From Takakia lepidozioides (taxonomy: Eukaryota > Streptophyta > Takakiopsida > Takakiales > Takakiaceae), in contig CM060731.1 in the NCBI GenBank assembly GCA_030704615.1, positions 90,438,756-90,502,755 of the forward strand: a DNA stretch of 64,000 nt, written 5' to 3'. Shown here one piece after another: positions 55,331 to 64,000 of the stretch (the first letter of the stretch is position 1; each line of letters starts with the position of its first letter). Both the position numbers and the translations under genes were made by a program. A model generated the notes under the pieces. It was not told where the DNA came from. It made no database searches and saw only the letters and a list, made by a program, of their open reading frames with translations.

Positions 55331-55369
55331 CCTTTTTTTTTTTCTTAAGTGCTTGAAGCACCTCCTTCC

Positions 55370-55722
55370 CCCCCCGTTTTCGTTTGTTTTTTGGAAGAGA
55401 GGGAGTTCAGAGAGTGGGGTTTAGGGTGGAGGAGAAACGCACCTGCTGTTGAGCCCGAGGTGGTCGCACGGTGGAGAGGAGTTCGCCCCAACGTCGCTCC
55501 AACGCCCAAGGTAAGCACCGCCTCCTCCCTCACTTTCTCTCTTGCTCTCTTGCCCTAAGCACGGGCTGACCTCTCTCCCCCCTGTGTGGTAGAAACGCCG
55601 CACAGAGGCGAGATCTAAACAAGCTGAAGAGAGAGAGAGAGAGCCGTGGTGAGCGAGGCCCTGCAGCGGCGGGGACCCGCGCCGTTGGCAGCCGCGACAG
55701 CATGGCAGCCGCAGCAGCAGAG
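55370..55722 (+). other. Possible 5' exons of a host gene
   Basis: A C/T-rich, purine-run region with a donor-like CAAGGTAAGC at 55507-55516, then a short ATGGCAGCCGCAGCAGCAGAG (MAAAAAE) ending in GTAGGT at 55722. This is the style of a 5' untranslated exon plus a first coding exon, but no downstream exon could be linked to it. Confidence 0.2.
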
Positions 55723-55789
55723 GTAGGTCAGGGTGGGGAGATGGTCTATGGCTTTGTCTTGTCATGTGGGATCAAGGGAAAGATGTCGA

Positions 55790-55985
55790 GAGTTGTCCAT
55801 AAAAAAGAAGTATGACACCTCCCGAAGGGAGCGTAACTTATGGTGTCTCTTCACCACAAGGGCTACTGCCTTCCAGCTGAAAGGTGGACACCTTCATGAC
55901 ACACCAGACCGTGGTTTGAACCCACAACCACATCCAACGTGGTATGAGCCCATTACCACTGCCATATTACAGATTCAAGATATGG
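55790..55985 (-). mobile_element. tRNA-derived SINE-like unit
   Basis: On the minus strand, TGGCAGTGGTAATGGGCTC (about 55962-55944) resembles a polymerase III A box, and GTGGGTTCAAACCACGG (about 55926-55910) a B box with typical spacing. The unit then runs through GGAAGGCAGTAGCCC and ends in GGTGTCATACTTC and a T-run. This layout fits tRNA-derived plant SINEs. Confidence 0.45.
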
Positions 55986-57130
55986 ACACACAAACACTTT
56001 GAGTGCCCGAGACCAAGCCCACTTGGCCAAAAAATAATCATACATTGCAGGTGCCTGGTCAAAATAAGGCAAATAATCTTTGGAAAAGGTCCAGTAGAGC
56101 TTACCAACACTGTTTTCCAGGAGGTTTATGCCAGGTTTTGCAAATAAAACCTCACTATGCTCCATTCCACACCAAATCCAGGCCTGAAAGAGGCCTGTCA
56201 TCGCCTTATCAGGCTGCCATCTTTAAAAACAGGGCCTCCTCTTCCTTAGAACCTAACAGCCATTTGATGCCTCACCATAAACCATAACTCCTCTTTAAGG
56301 CCAAAACAGTACCTAGCTTAATAATCCACAGGCAATGCTGTCAAATATTCAAGACAAGGTAAGGTCCAAATGTTGGGTTTCAAGAGACAAGCCTGTCAGG
56401 CCGAAGTGCTCCATCAAAGGCAGCAAAACATAAGTCAAAAGTAAGCATCAGCATGCCAAACCAGGAGCAAGTGGGCCGAAATCGGGCTACAGGCAACAGC
56501 CAAGTCAAGACGCCATACACACAAGGTTCCCTTTGCCCACATCCTTATCTGCAAGCTCAAGAAAATTCAAAGCAAATAGGGATCCTCACCTGGTCCCATC
56601 ACAAGCCCCCACAAAAACCAACAGGTTAGTGAGGATTGTGGAACCCCAGGTGAATCACAGACCCCTGATACCATCCTACAACTACATTATCACGAACCCA
56701 CTTTCCAATGCAGCCATGGGATTATAAAGTTGCCTAGGGACACAAAACGTGTCACACTCGCGGCTCGCCACATCACCACAATATAAAAATATGAAGTTTG
56801 CATTTCAGTCACTACAACTATCCCCCGAAACTTGGGCACTCTCATCGACAAAAACCCGAGCTCCGAGGTCCCTGTTGGGCTTCCGAGCAGGCCGACAGGC
56901 AGTTGGGGGAGACATTGTGACACTGTACTGACAAGCAATGGCCTCCGCGTAGATGTATGAACAAAGAGGGCTACACCACAAGTCACTATGAAGAACAGAG
57001 ACGTCGTGCAAAGGAATAGCTTACAATATCCTGCCACCCAAATTACATGTACTACATTAGCTAATGTGAAAGACAAGGGGGAAGGGGGGGGGCTGCAACA
57101 TGCTATAACTGGGAAGTGAACACCAAACAA
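55986..57130. other. Unassigned region left of copy H
   Basis: No recognised gene. Minus-strand frames at 57011-56805 could hold a last exon of copy H, but similarity is too low to claim it. No terminus of the MULE family was found here. Confidence 0.3.
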
Positions 57131-57131
57131 A

Positions 57132-58340
57132 CTTACTCACATGTGAAATCGTCGTTGAGGTCATTGTCATCTCCCTCGTTGATATCAACATGCACTACAA
57201 CCTCCTGCTATTCGGCGGCAGGCATTGGCCCTTGCAACTCTTGGAGGAGGTCAGTAAAAATAGCCGCATCCCCTTCCATACCCAACAAATGTCGGCCCAC
57301 TGCATTGCAAGCATGGTACGAAGCTCATGCAAGACACAGTTGTGTTACTAAGATGTTACAAATTGTGTATCAAGGGAAAAAAGACCACAGAATGAGAGAT
57401 GTCAAACATGTTCCAAGATTCAGGTCGACGATGCGCGCCCCCGGATGGGAACATGTCTCAATAATAGTTTGAATAAAAGTTGGGCTCTTCTCCTTGGCCC
57501 CTCTCCATGGTGTTCCATTTGACTTTCTCAAATAGACATTCGAATCCACGTTATTGTAGTGCATATCGTCGACCACTGGATCAAACTTCTCATTCATGAA
57601 ACAAGCTCCCCCATGAAGCCTGAACTCCTTCACTGCAACAGGAGTCAAAGAAGGGTGCACCTTGACGAGGCACATGGCTTCAAAAAGGCAGGTCTGCATG
57701 GAAGCCAACACGAAGCACAAATGAGCGAATGCATAAAAAAGGACAAAAAAATAGTGCAGTTTCACCCCTTCAGAATTGAGTGCGTTGACGCACTCAATTC
57801 TGGAGGGTCAATAGAAAAATGAAATGAAGCAAACAAGAGAAGAATGCTACCATTTATCGGAGTGGATGATTACCATTTGTCCCGGACAGTCCCCCTTCGT
57901 CAAGTATAAGCTGTTGACACCATTCCACCATTCTTGGCTGCAAACAGGCATGTCCATACAGACACTAAAAGAGGAATCCCCCCCCCCCCCCCCAAACCGG
58001 AAGCTAATCTCAATGGAAAGACAGACAAAAATACAGGTATCAGACCCTTTGAAACTGAGTGCGTCAACGCACTCAGTTCTGAAGGGTTTTGATTTGCCCA
58101 GTGGAAGTAAGCATGCCCAGACAGGCAGCAAACATGAACTACCATCCAAAACGGTGACTCAAGGGGACGAACCAGAGGCTGTGCTTGTGTGCGTGAACTC
58201 AGTCACTCAGTTTTGGAGGCCCACAAGTGGGAAAAAATAAAAATAAAAATAAAAATAATCTCCCTCCTTTCCTACCTAGAACTGAGTGCGTCAACGCACC
58301 CAATTTCTTCACTCATAAAGGAGCTCCGTAAACGCACTCA
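57132..58340 (-). pseudogene. ParB/Srx-like + methyltransferase-like gene, copy H (3' part)
   Basis: A diverged copy showing only the methyltransferase half. About 57950-57847: QEWWNGVNSLYLTKGDC and MVIIHSDKW, matching the segment after motif IV in A. Exon 57693 to about 57435: motif X (WRGAKEKSPTFIQTIIETC) and motif I (ARIVDLNLGT). Exon about 57298-57132: motif II (GRHLLGMEGD), then a TAG and an acidic continuation. Its intron carries family 4 palindromes. The 5' exons are not visible between this copy and the nested element F, and beyond F the family 4 palindromes and a transposase start (63850) continue, so H and that transposase probably form one element split by F. Confidence 0.6.
57773..58340. 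repeat. Family 4 palindromes, left group
   Basis: A 28-bp perfect palindrome at 57773-57800 (arms GAATTGAGTGCGT and ACGCACTCAATTC around TG), AACTGAGTGCGT/ACGCACTCAGTT at 58055-58080, a copy with one mismatched arm at 58280-58305, and a half site near 58328. They lie in introns of copy H. Confidence 0.8.
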
Positions 58341-58382
58341 ATTTCTCGACACTGTGTGAAGGGTTCTCTTCAAGTTCCTCTT

Positions 58383-58391
58383 TGTGCACAA
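58383..58391. repeat. Target-site duplication of element F, left copy
   Basis: TGTGCACAA, identical to 63421-63429. Confidence 0.75.
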
Positions 58392-58450
58392 GGGGGTTGT
58401 TTCTTCATGAGCGATGAGCAGATGAGCCATGAGCCATGAGCAGAGTTGCC
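58392..58450. repeat. Left terminus of element F
   Basis: GGGGGTTGTTTCTTCATGAG followed by several GATGAGC and CATGAGC repeats, a diverged form of the A/B/C terminus. Confidence 0.6.
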
Positions 58451-58633
58451 GAACCTCTTCCATAGCAAAATCCGAAAGGAATGCAGGCTTGGATCCGGTT
58501 CGGGAATTGTGCGAAGCTGATATGGGCACATACTTAATGTCTAGGATGTATAAATGCACGGTATTATAAGGTGTACCACCTAATTCCGCGCGTCACATAC
58601 ACTACCAGAGTTAACCGAGGGCGGAGGAAAACG

Positions 58634-58830
58634 AGAAGTCGGCAACGACTTCTGGTGCATGGTGATCAGGAAAGTCTGTGCCGACTTCTAGAACAGAAGG
58701 TGATATGGGGAAATGTAACATAAAAAGGGTTGGCGGAAGTCTGTGCCAATTTCTCCTAAAAACAGATCGTGTGCTTCAGTAAATAGGAAAAAACAAGTAG
58801 GGACCGGGAAGTCTGTGCCGACTTCTGGCC
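58634..58830. repeat. Family 3 palindromes near the left end of F
   Basis: Four diverged copies of AAGTCTGTG with a CGACTTCT-like right arm, near 58634, 58670, 58735 and 58806, downstream of the methyltransferase-like gene. Confidence 0.7.
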
Positions 58831-59026
58831 CGCAATGAAATGACATTAATTCGGAAAAAGGCAGGGACTGTGAATATTGCTTAGAATGCAGATGTACTCC
58901 AACATATTCCATGCTTCAAGAAAATCAGTCATACTATTTTTTTGCTCCATCCGTTGCATGGAGCTGCACAGAAAATAAACATGAAACAAATTTTTGAATT
59001 TACATAAATGTTTAAGGGTAACAAGG

Positions 59027-60075
59027 TTAAGGAGTGCCCTCATTGATAGCGTCCCCATATTCCATCTCCACATCGTCCACTACTTTCTCGATGATTTCAT
59101 TGACATCATCATCGCCCTCTTTTTCTGTCGATGGGTCACAGCTCTCACTACGTAGCACAACACTATATTCTACCAGATGTTGAACCTTCCTAAACCTTTT
59201 AACCGCTCGTGCCTCACCTGGCCACATTGGCCTCTTCGACAATTTGGGGGATTCCTGCTGAGCTAGCCTTTCTGCCATCTTTGCTGCATAGTCAGGAAGA
59301 CACAGAGGTTTGGGTGGGGTGAAGAGAACAACAACTGCTTTTCGATGAAGCTCTGCCCTCTTCTCGGCAATCTGTGCCTTCCTATTTTCCCTCTCCTGAC
59401 GTGCAGCCATTAAGGAGGCTCCACGGCGATGAGCTGGCGTTGTTGGAGCTGGCCTCCTTGTGCAAATTGAGTAAACATCACTGCAGTAGGAAAAAAAACC
59501 ATGGTCAGCCTTGCAAAGGGAACGTGTTGGCCGAGCCATGGCAAGCAAGACATCACAACAAAATTGAGAAATCTGCCCCGACTATCCTGTTTTGAAGAAG
59601 AAAGAGAGAGAACAACAAACTTACTCACTCCAGTACATGGACATGCACAGGTTGATCACTAGAATCCCGGAACCACTCATCAGGTGTCAAGTCCATTGCG
59701 GCCACGGGGTCAGGGGTAGCAGGCATCTCACATTGCAGGCCCTGCAGTTTCTCTCTTACAAGCTCTCCATCACCTTCCAAGGCCAGCAAGTGGCGACCAC
59801 AAACCCGTGCAGCCACCATCGATGTGCCACAGTTTGCAGTGAGGTCGACAATCTTGCCCCCAATGTCAGTCAACATCTCCATAAAAGTCTGTAGGAACAT
59901 TGGGTTTTTTTCTCTGGCACCTCTCAACCAGTTCCCATCAGCTCTTGTGTACAACCTGTCTTTGGTGACACAATTGTGCACAATGTCGTGTCAACCATGA
60001 AGTCGAAATCCAATTTCTTGGCATCCCGCCAAAATCACAAGCGTATGTCGGGCTCTTCAACATCAAGAGGCACTT
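59027..60075 (-). pseudogene. ParB/Srx-like + methyltransferase-like gene, copy F (3' part)
   Basis: The visible coding sequence begins with FWRDAKKLDFDFMVD near 60045-60000, shifts frame, then runs through motif X (LRGAREKNPMFLQTFMEML), motif I (GKIVDLTANCGTS) and motif II (GRHLLALEGD) in the frame ending near 59625. The last exon, about 59480-59027, is charged (RQERENRKAQIAEKRAELHR) and ends in an acidic tail like that of A. No intron separates motifs I and II here, unlike A and G. Upstream exons, including ParB and motif IV, are missing and replaced by the palindrome array. Confidence 0.6.
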
Positions 60076-60084
60076 CCCACTATG

Positions 60085-61690
60085 TAGGCCCCAATGGGTG
60101 CCTACGCGACACGTGCTTCGCCTGAAAATGGCACACGCAGTGCCTGAAAACGGATAATTCCGGGAGGTCTGTGCAGACTTCCCGGCTGATCTACCCCCAA
60201 CGGGTGCCTACGCGACACGTGCATCGCTTGAAAATGGCACACGCAGTGCTTGAAAATGGATAACTCCGGGGAAGTCTCTGCAGACTTCTCGGCTGATCTA
60301 ACCCCAACGGGTGCATCATCGCCTGGAAATGGCACACGCAGTGCCTAAAAACGGATAATTCTGGGAAGTCTATGCAGACTTTTCGGCTGATCTACCCCCA
60401 ACGCGTGCCTACGCGACACGTGCATCGCCTGAAAATGGCACACGTAGTGCCTGAAAGCGGATAATTTCGGGGAAGTCTGTGCAGACTTCTCGGCTGATCG
60501 AACCCCAACGGGTGCATACGCGACACGTGCATCGCCTGAAAATGACACACGCAGTGCCTGAAAATGGATAATTCCCGGGAAGTCTGTGGAGACTTCCCGG
60601 CTGATCTAACCCCAACAGGTGCCTACACGACACATGCATCGCCTGAAAATGACACACGCAGTGCCTGAAAATGGATCATTCCGGGGAAGTCTGTGTAGAC
60701 TTCCCGGCTGATCTACCCCCAACAGGTACCTACGCGACACGTGCATCGCCTGAAAATGGCACACGCAGTGCCTGAAAATGGATAATTCCGGGAAGTCTGT
60801 GCAGACTTCTCGGCTGATCTACCCCCAACGGGTGCAGCATCGCCTGAAAATGGCACATGCAGTGTCTGAAAACGGATAATTCCGGGAAGTCTATGCAGAC
60901 TTCTCGGCTGATCTATTCCCAACGGGTGCAGAAGCGCCTAAAAATGGCACATGCAGTGCCTGAAAACGGATAATTCCGGGAAATCTGTGCAGACTTCCCG
61001 GCTGATCTACCCCCAACGGGTGCCTACGTGACATATGCATCGCCTAAAAATGGCACACGCAGTGCCTGAAAACGGATAATTCCGGGAAGTCTGTGCAAAC
61101 TTCCCGGCTGATCTACCCCCATCGGGTGCCTACGCGACACGTGCATCACCTGAAAATGGCACGCGCAGTGCCTGGAAATGGATAATTCCGAAAATTTGTG
61201 CAGACTTCCCGGCTGATCTACCCCCAACAGGTGCCTACGCGACACGTGCTTCGCCTGAAAATGGCACACACAGTGCCTGGAAACGGATAATTCCGGGAAG
61301 TCTGTGCAGACTTCCCGGCTAATCTACCTTCAATGCGTGCCTACGCGACACGTGCATCGCCTGAAAATGGCACACGCAGTGCTGAAAACGGATAATTCCG
61401 GGGAAGTCTGTGCAGACTTCTCGGCTGATCTACTCCCAACGGGTGCAACATCGCCTGAAAATGGCACACGCAATGCCTAAAAACGGATAATTTTGGGAAG
61501 TCTATGCAGACTTCCCGACTGATCTACCCCCAACGGGTGCCTACATGACACGTGCATCGCCTGAAAATGGCACACGCAGTGCCTGAAAATAGATAATTCC
61601 GGAAGTCCGTGCAGACTTCCGGCTGATCTACCCCCAATGGGTGCCTACGCGACACGTGCATTGCTTGAGAAAGACACAATGCCTGCGTGA
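60085..61690. repeat. Palindrome array of element F (family 3), 15 units
   Basis: About 15 tandem units of 94-108 bp. Each has a palindrome with arms GGGAAGTCTG and CAGACTTCCC around TG (centres near 60168, 60281, 60374, 60482, 60587, 60696, 60801, 60895, 60989, 61095, 61201, 61306, 61411, 61506, 61613) and a conserved spacer with CTACGCGACACGTGCATCGC. The units differ by many small changes concentrated in the spacer. Confidence 0.9.
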
Positions 61691-62540
61691 AAATGGATAA
61701 TTCCTGTGCAGGTGGCTCCCGAGTGCATGTGGAGCACCTGGATGAGGATGACGACATGGCACCGACCAACTACAACAGTATTCCAAAGCAGTACAAAAAA
61801 CCAGTGTTGGAGACCTCAGTGTCCACTGCAAATTGGCATATTGCAAGAACAACGGACTTGTCACGCGCCCAATGTTGGGGTATTCGTGTTGACAGTGGGC
61901 AACCCTATAAGCAGCAGATTCGTCCTTTGAAATCGTCTGGCATTCCAGCTCTGAAGTACATCGGAGTATGCCACAACCCAGTTTTTCCAAAAAAGAAATT
62001 GCATGAGTTCTGGTTTTGTCCTCATGACATTCAACAGTGTGTTCATGGGGGAGTCCACCGAGATGCAAAGGACAAACCAGAGCCACCACAGGTATGGCCT
62101 CTGATGCAGCCAGGAACTTATTTGACTCAGGGAAGTTAACTCATTGGATGCAGCCGGTTTTTGCCTGATCCCAAGGGATGATATCCCATGTTTTCACATG
62201 GAGGAGGACGTTGGTGCCCAACAACCCGGAGTTCATCAGAATCGTTCAGAACTTCCGTGATGTTCCTCGACCAGGGATGGGAAGAGTGTACACCATCAGT
62301 ACTTCACGCTCAACAACCAATGGGATGGTTTATTACGTCTCAATTGGCATTTACCCGGAGTGCACATGTCCCGACTTTGTGAAGATGCGTAATCTGCAAG
62401 GAAGGGTACACCCACTGCAATCACATATACTGGATTTTTCTTTGGCATCCGCTGTTGCTGACTTAATTATCCTACTTTGAGTATGAATGAGGTCAGTGAA
62501 ATCCTTCGCAATGATCCCTGCGTATGGTTGGAATAACATG
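61690..62540 (+). pseudogene. MULE-like transposase, C-terminal part of element F
   Basis: An acidic start (VEHLDEDDDMAPTNYNS) is followed by ALKYIGVCHNPVFPKKK and EFWFCPHDIQQCVHGG, a stop at 62137-62139, then RPGMGRVYTISTSRSTTNG and YPECTCPDF. The SWIM finger starts with CTC in this frame, but its CNH half (GYTHCNHIYW near 62405) lies in the next frame, so a one-base shift splits it. The end, LSMNEVSEILRND, matches LSVNELHKLLLRD in element C. The catalytic core is missing. Confidence 0.6.
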
Positions 62541-62895
62541 ATCAGAGGCGTCCTTCTGCGAGGGAAGATGAGGAGCATTTGCCTGCGATATCACCTTATG
62601 TTCTGGATGCACCGCTTTTCGTTCCACTATCATTCTTTAAAAAACAGTAAAATTCATTCCATACGTTTATTGCCACTTGTCAGAAAGGATCTTGTACTAT
62701 TTTGCAAGTTTGTGCCGACTTACCGATGAGCGGTCACTGACTTTCCAAATGTTCTTCTAGTTTGTTTTTGCTCATTGTTCAGAAATTGCAAGACCAATTT
62801 TTTTTTTGGTATTTTCCTATTTGATGACGTTCACCGAGGTGGTGTGCTTGAAGCTGGAAAGTCATGCCGAACGGATTTCATGGTGGGATGGGAAT
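62541..62895. other. Non-coding 3' region of the F transposase
   Basis: AT-rich, no gene seen; it includes a T-run near 62798-62807. It leads into the right group of family 3 palindromes. Confidence 0.4.
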
Positions 62896-63205
62896 CGGTA
62901 AGTCTGTGCAGACTTATAGTATATAACAGGACGACATCCGACAAGTCTGTGCAGACTTCTCAACTACAACTTCTGGAAAATTAAAAAGTTCATAACATTA
63001 AATACATACATATTAAACTTACATAATAGATAGCAGGTATAAAATAGGCAGCCGAAGTCTGTGCCAACTTCTCGAAAATGGACTGTCCGTCATCATGAAA
63101 TGGTCAAATTTGTCCGCGGTTATACAAGGAAGGCCTATTCTTGTGGTAGCCCCATGACTTGTTTGGAAGACCAGAGTATTGTGGAAGTCGACACCGACTT
63201 CCAGA
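62896..63205. repeat. Family 3 palindromes near the right end of F
   Basis: Copies of AAGTCTGTGCAGACTT near 62899 and 62943, and diverged ones near 63053 and 63184 (GGAAGTCGACACCGACTTCC). They lie on the transposase side of the same element. Confidence 0.75.
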
Positions 63206-63344
63206 TTTAGGAGAACCCCCAAACCTACGTATGCATCCGAACCTGCCTCCAATATCCTGTTATCTGGGGACATCTTGGATATTTTAACCGCAAAAAATGC
63301 CGAAATGCAGCTCCACAGGGTCTGAAATGAGGGAATATTCCCCC

Positions 63345-63420
63345 AAATATGCTTTGCTCATGTTTACTTTTGCTTCTGCTCATGCTTAAATGTGCTCATG
63401 GCTCATAGAAAATACAGACC
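63345..63420. repeat. Right terminus of element F
   Basis: GCTCATG repeats (near 63356, 63378, 63394, 63401) ending CATAGAAAATACAGACC, the inverse of the left end. Confidence 0.6.
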
Positions 63421-63429
63421 TGTGCACAA
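63421..63429. repeat. Target-site duplication of element F, right copy
   Basis: TGTGCACAA, identical to 58383-58391. Confidence 0.75.
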
Positions 63430-63471
63430 TGGATACACACAAAGACTTCATGGTGTAGAATCACCCCCACA

Positions 63472-63750
63472 AACTGAATGCATTGCTGCACTCAATTTTT
63501 GGGGTTTTTTCCAATAGTATTCTCTTCCATCTCCTCTCTCTCTCAATGATGTTCTGTCTGCTGACCTATTTCGATAAATGGAGTGAGAGCACCCCCAGAA
63601 ACTGTGTGCGTCGACGCACTCAATTTCTGGAGGTCTTGAGTTGTCTCCAATTTTTGAAGTCCTCACATGATGGTTCTATTTCTATCCGTGATTTCGGAAA
63701 GGAGAATAAAATAACACTCTTGAAAATTGAGTGCGTCAACACACTCAGTT
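63472..63750. repeat. Family 4 palindromes, right group
   Basis: Copies near 63472 (AACTGAATGCA/TGCACTCAATT), 63600 (AACTGTGTGCGT/ACGCACTCAATT) and 63725 (AATTGAGTGCGT/ACACACTCAGTT). They belong to the outer element H and lie just upstream of the transposase start at 63850. Confidence 0.8.
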
Positions 63751-63849
63751 TTCGTAACCTCTCCACAGCCAAAAATCAAACAAGCACAGACAGATTACCT
63801 TCGGTCATTTGTTAGGAGCACTCCCCGATGCATCTCCTTCTTCTCTTTC

Positions 63850-64000
63850 TTCTCGAAAGAGGCAGATGACAATGGTTTTGCAGTTGTGCAAGAACATGTC
63901 CTAGCAACACGCTTTCAGCTCGACAATGGCACTATCTTCCTCGAGAGAGGTGTGTACGGTGTCGACGGGAAGTTGGTCAAATATACATTCCAAAAACCTG
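63850..64000 (+). CDS. MULE-like transposase, N-terminus (runs off window)
   Basis: FSKEADDNGFAVVQEHVLAT and RFQLDNGTIFLERGV match residues 18-55 of the transposase at 10994. No in-frame ATG is visible just upstream (the ATG at 63828 is in another frame), so the start is uncertain. It would be the transposase of element H, divergent from the methyltransferase-like copy at 57132-58340. Confidence 0.6.

Larger units (their letters stand above)
58392..63420. mobile_element. MULE-like element F, nested deletion derivative
   Basis: A complete element of 5,029 bp. The left end is GGGGGTTGTTTCTTCATGAG; the right end, read inverted, is GGTCTGTATTTTCTATGAGC. A perfect 9-bp duplication (TGTGCACAA) flanks it. 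It holds the methyltransferase-like 3' part (minus, toward the left end), a palindrome array (60085-61690) and a transposase C-terminal part (plus, toward the right end). It sits inside element H: family 4 palindromes lie on both outer sides and family 3 palindromes only inside. Confidence 0.75.

Noticed and set aside
60085-61690. CRISPR-like repeat-spacer pattern of 15 units
   Set aside because: Spacers are conserved copies of one sequence, so this is a tandem repeat with an internal palindrome.

Overview
The window is nuclear DNA of a eukaryote with a large, transposon-rich genome. The evidence is spliced genes with GT-AG (and one GC-AG) introns, AATAAA signals, LINEs, CACTA-type and Mutator-like DNA transposons, and short TTTAGGG-type telomere-like runs. 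These point to the green plant lineage, perhaps a charophyte alga, bryophyte or lycophyte; the species cannot be fixed from sequence alone. No rRNA gene, true tRNA gene, CRISPR array or clearly intact host gene was found. Almost everything recognisable is mobile DNA, and most genes are broken copies.

The dominant content is a family of Mutator-like (MULE) elements with an unusual cargo. Each element appears to carry two divergent genes. One is a transposase-like gene (N-terminal Cys/His module, C-terminal SWIM finger) reading toward one terminus. The other is a long spliced gene reading toward the opposite terminus; it joins a ParB/sulfiredoxin-like DGNHR domain to a bacterial-type DNA amino-methyltransferase fold (motif order IV, X, I, II). 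Copies or fragments of the methyltransferase-like gene lie at 77-6688 (A,+), 6926-10496 (D,-), 13621-15559 (G,+), 17185-18815 (E,-), 20021-26358 (B,-), 43174-47737 (C,-), 57132-58340 (H,-) and 59027-60075 (F,-). Transposase-like pieces lie at 10994-12679, 29565-30735, 47765-48529, 61690-62540 and 63850-64000, all on the plus strand. Elements C (42962-49238) and F (58392-63420) are deletion derivatives with both termini and 9-bp target duplications. F is nested inside the H element, and A is nested inside D.

Each element subfamily also carries its own long palindrome (22-28 bp), repeated in introns, in the space between the two genes, or beside the termini. A/B/C share one with centre GGCGCC, D has one with centre GGTACC, F has arms GGGAAGTCTG/CAGACTTCCC, and H has arms AACTGAGTGCGT/ACGCACTCAGTT. 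In D, 16 copies persist between largely unrelated spacers. The palindrome changes with the protein subfamily, which suggests a protein and its DNA sites evolving together. The closest known parallel is the VANC anti-silencing proteins of plant VANDAL MULEs. I consider this the main discovery candidate.

Layout: 1-6925 element A; 6926-12680 element D with its transposase; 12680-17170 spacer plus fragment G; 17170-19812 fragment E and an orphan gene; 19813-30735 element B with satellite-like arrays (26575-29330) and a transposase fragment; 31141-34745 a minus-strand LINE; 35124-40281 a plus-strand LINE with a chromodomain-like segment; 40282-42950 low-complexity and unknown ORFs; 42962-49238 element C; 49432-53357 a CACTA transposase pseudogene flanked by two inverted SET-domain genes; 53400-57100 mostly non-coding with a SINE-like unit; 57132-64000 element H with element F inserted.
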